Position numbers and translations under genes: made by a program. Shown piece by piece: positions 63,030 to 64,000 of a stretch of 64,000 nt of DNA. The stretch spans positions 23,601,446-23,665,445 of the forward strand of contig NC_133899.1 in NCBI RefSeq assembly GCF_964199755.1, in the 5' to 3' direction. Below the pieces are notes generated by a model that was given only the letters and a program-made list of their open reading frames with translations, was not told the DNA's origin and ran no database searches. Positions within the stretch are counted from its first letter, which is position 1. Every line of letters starts with the position of its first letter. Source of the stretch: Larus michahellis (lineage: Eukaryota; Chordata; Aves; Charadriiformes; Laridae).

Positions 63030-64000
63030 CTGTTCACAAAACACGAAACACATATTCAAGTTCCACAGTCAAAACACAGCGATAGTTCACCTCTACTCTA
63101 GTCTGAGAGTAACACTATATCCTCTGGGCGTCACTGAAAGAGGCGTTTCAAACCCGGTGTAATTTGTCTTTGTCCAAAACAAAGTCCAAAACTATGAGAG
63201 CTTAGGAGTGCCCGTGTGGTTAATGAGAAGAAACTAAATGAATCGAACTGGCTTGAGATGAACTGCTTGCTCCCGAATACCTCAGAGAGGGACCCTTGTC
63301 AAATGCTCACAACTGCTTGAAAGTCGAAGGGGTAAGGCGGCTGTCAATTTTCAGCTGAAAAGGTTTTTAAAAAACTATTTATTTGAGAAGGACCCATCAC
63401 TGCGGGAAACTTATCTTCAGCGTAGTTTGTAAACTAATGGTTAATTTCCCATCATTGATACAGGCACATGGTTATGCTTCTAGGAACAGAGTGTAGCTGC
63501 CTGTCAAAATAAAGCACCTGCACATCGGCCCTGGAACATGAACTCTGCCCCTCCGCTCAAGAAGGTTAAAAATGCCAAGCTCGCCATACCCCACAAAGCC
63601 CAAACAAAAACAGCAATCCAAAACATCAGCCAATAAAAAGAACCCATCACCTTGTCTAGAAAAAGAATAAGCTGCTCAAATTCCTGAAATGAAGGGGTTT
63701 ACTACGACAGAGATCCTTGCAGTCACTGACACAGCCACACTAAAAGGATCCCCTTCCGTGCTTTGGCTGTAGTAACAGCAGGAGAGCAGCACACATTTGC
63801 AAGCGTGGAATGACAGCTAACGTAAGAGCAAGGTGATGAAGCAATAGCCAAAGAATAAGCTTTTGTGCATCCTGTTTAAAACAATCTTAACTAATGTTAA
63901 GTTTGCTGCTTTACTCTACAGCAACAATTGGCAAGCTTTCCAGTGATTTATTCCTACCACGCTAAGATCCAGGTTCTGCTTTGAAATACATCCAGAAACA

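Larger units (their letters stand above)
1..64000. repeat. Head-to-tail tandem array, ~33.6-kb period
   Basis: Base 33568 onward repeats base 1 onward in the same orientation through to the end of the window. Single-base differences are sparse (about 99.8% identity by eye, not computed). Offsets step from 33567 to 33559 at a CR1 octamer tract, to 33997 at a solo LTR, to 33996 near base 7602 and to 33995 at a poly-T near 18400. The window shows 1.9 periods and neither end of the array. A complete RBBP6-like gene crosses the join between the periods, with its 5' exons in the right period and its 3' exons in the left. This argues for a true tandem array rather than two haplotypes of a single locus joined end to end. 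Confidence 0.97.

Noticed and set aside
1-64000. The repeat could be two haplotypes of one locus joined by the assembler.
   Set aside because: A linear single-copy locus cannot place exons 1-2 both left of and right of one gene body with continuous introns. The complete 14-exon gene crosses the join in frame. Uneven depth could still alter the true copy number, so it is not fully excluded.
1-64000. tRNA, rRNA and CRISPR arrays.
   Set aside because: No cloverleaf, rRNA core or spaced-repeat array was seen in reading the window by eye.

Overview
The window is bird nuclear DNA. CR1 LINE fragments with the octamer-type 3' end (ATTCTGTG repeats), an avian-type ERV-L pol fossil, GT-AG spliced genes on the minus strand and alternating AT-rich introns and GC-rich islands all point to Aves. 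The species and chromosome cannot be read from the sequence.

The dominant structure is a head-to-tail tandem repeat with a period of about 33.6 kb. Bases 1-33567 are one period and 33568-64000 repeat the first ~30.0 kb of it at about 99.8% identity by eye. The alignment offset steps from 33567 to 33559 (one CR1 octamer fewer), 33997 (a 434-bp solo LTR present only in the second copy), 33996 and 33995 (1-bp slips). The window starts and ends inside the array, so its true edges and copy number are not visible.

Each period carries two recognisable host genes, both on the minus strand. The first is a short RBBP6-like gene (DWNN ubiquitin-like domain, CCHC zinc knuckle, C4C4 RING/U-box, SR-rich tail). 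One complete gene lies at 35185 down to 19524, crossing the period join: 14 exons, consensus splice sites, matching phases and a 702-codon uninterrupted reading frame. Exons 1-2 of another copy lie at 1618-468, and exons 4-14 of a third at 63029-53519. The second is a KLHL10-like gene (BTB and BACK only, no Kelch repeats) at 10275-9059 and 44271-43055. Both families belong to the ubiquitin system: RBBP6 is a RING E3, and KLHL10 is a CUL3 adaptor active in spermatids.

Layout of one period, left to right: RBBP6-like exons 2 and 1 (468-1618); GC-rich 5' flank; class I ERV pol scrap (~2290-2570); nested CR1 elements (~3115-4712); gene-free DNA; pyrimidine-rich tract and CpG promoter-like block (6233-6960); two unidentified exon-like segments (7120-7358); CR1 scrap (~8560-8905); KLHL10-like gene; gene-free GC-rich DNA with a G-rich block; ERV-L fossil (~13990-15710) abutting a reversed CR1; gene-free DNA; then RBBP6-like exons 14 to 3 (19524-32977).

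The most interesting point is the amplified array itself, in which two shortened, testis- or ubiquitin-linked paralogs are co-amplified as one unit.
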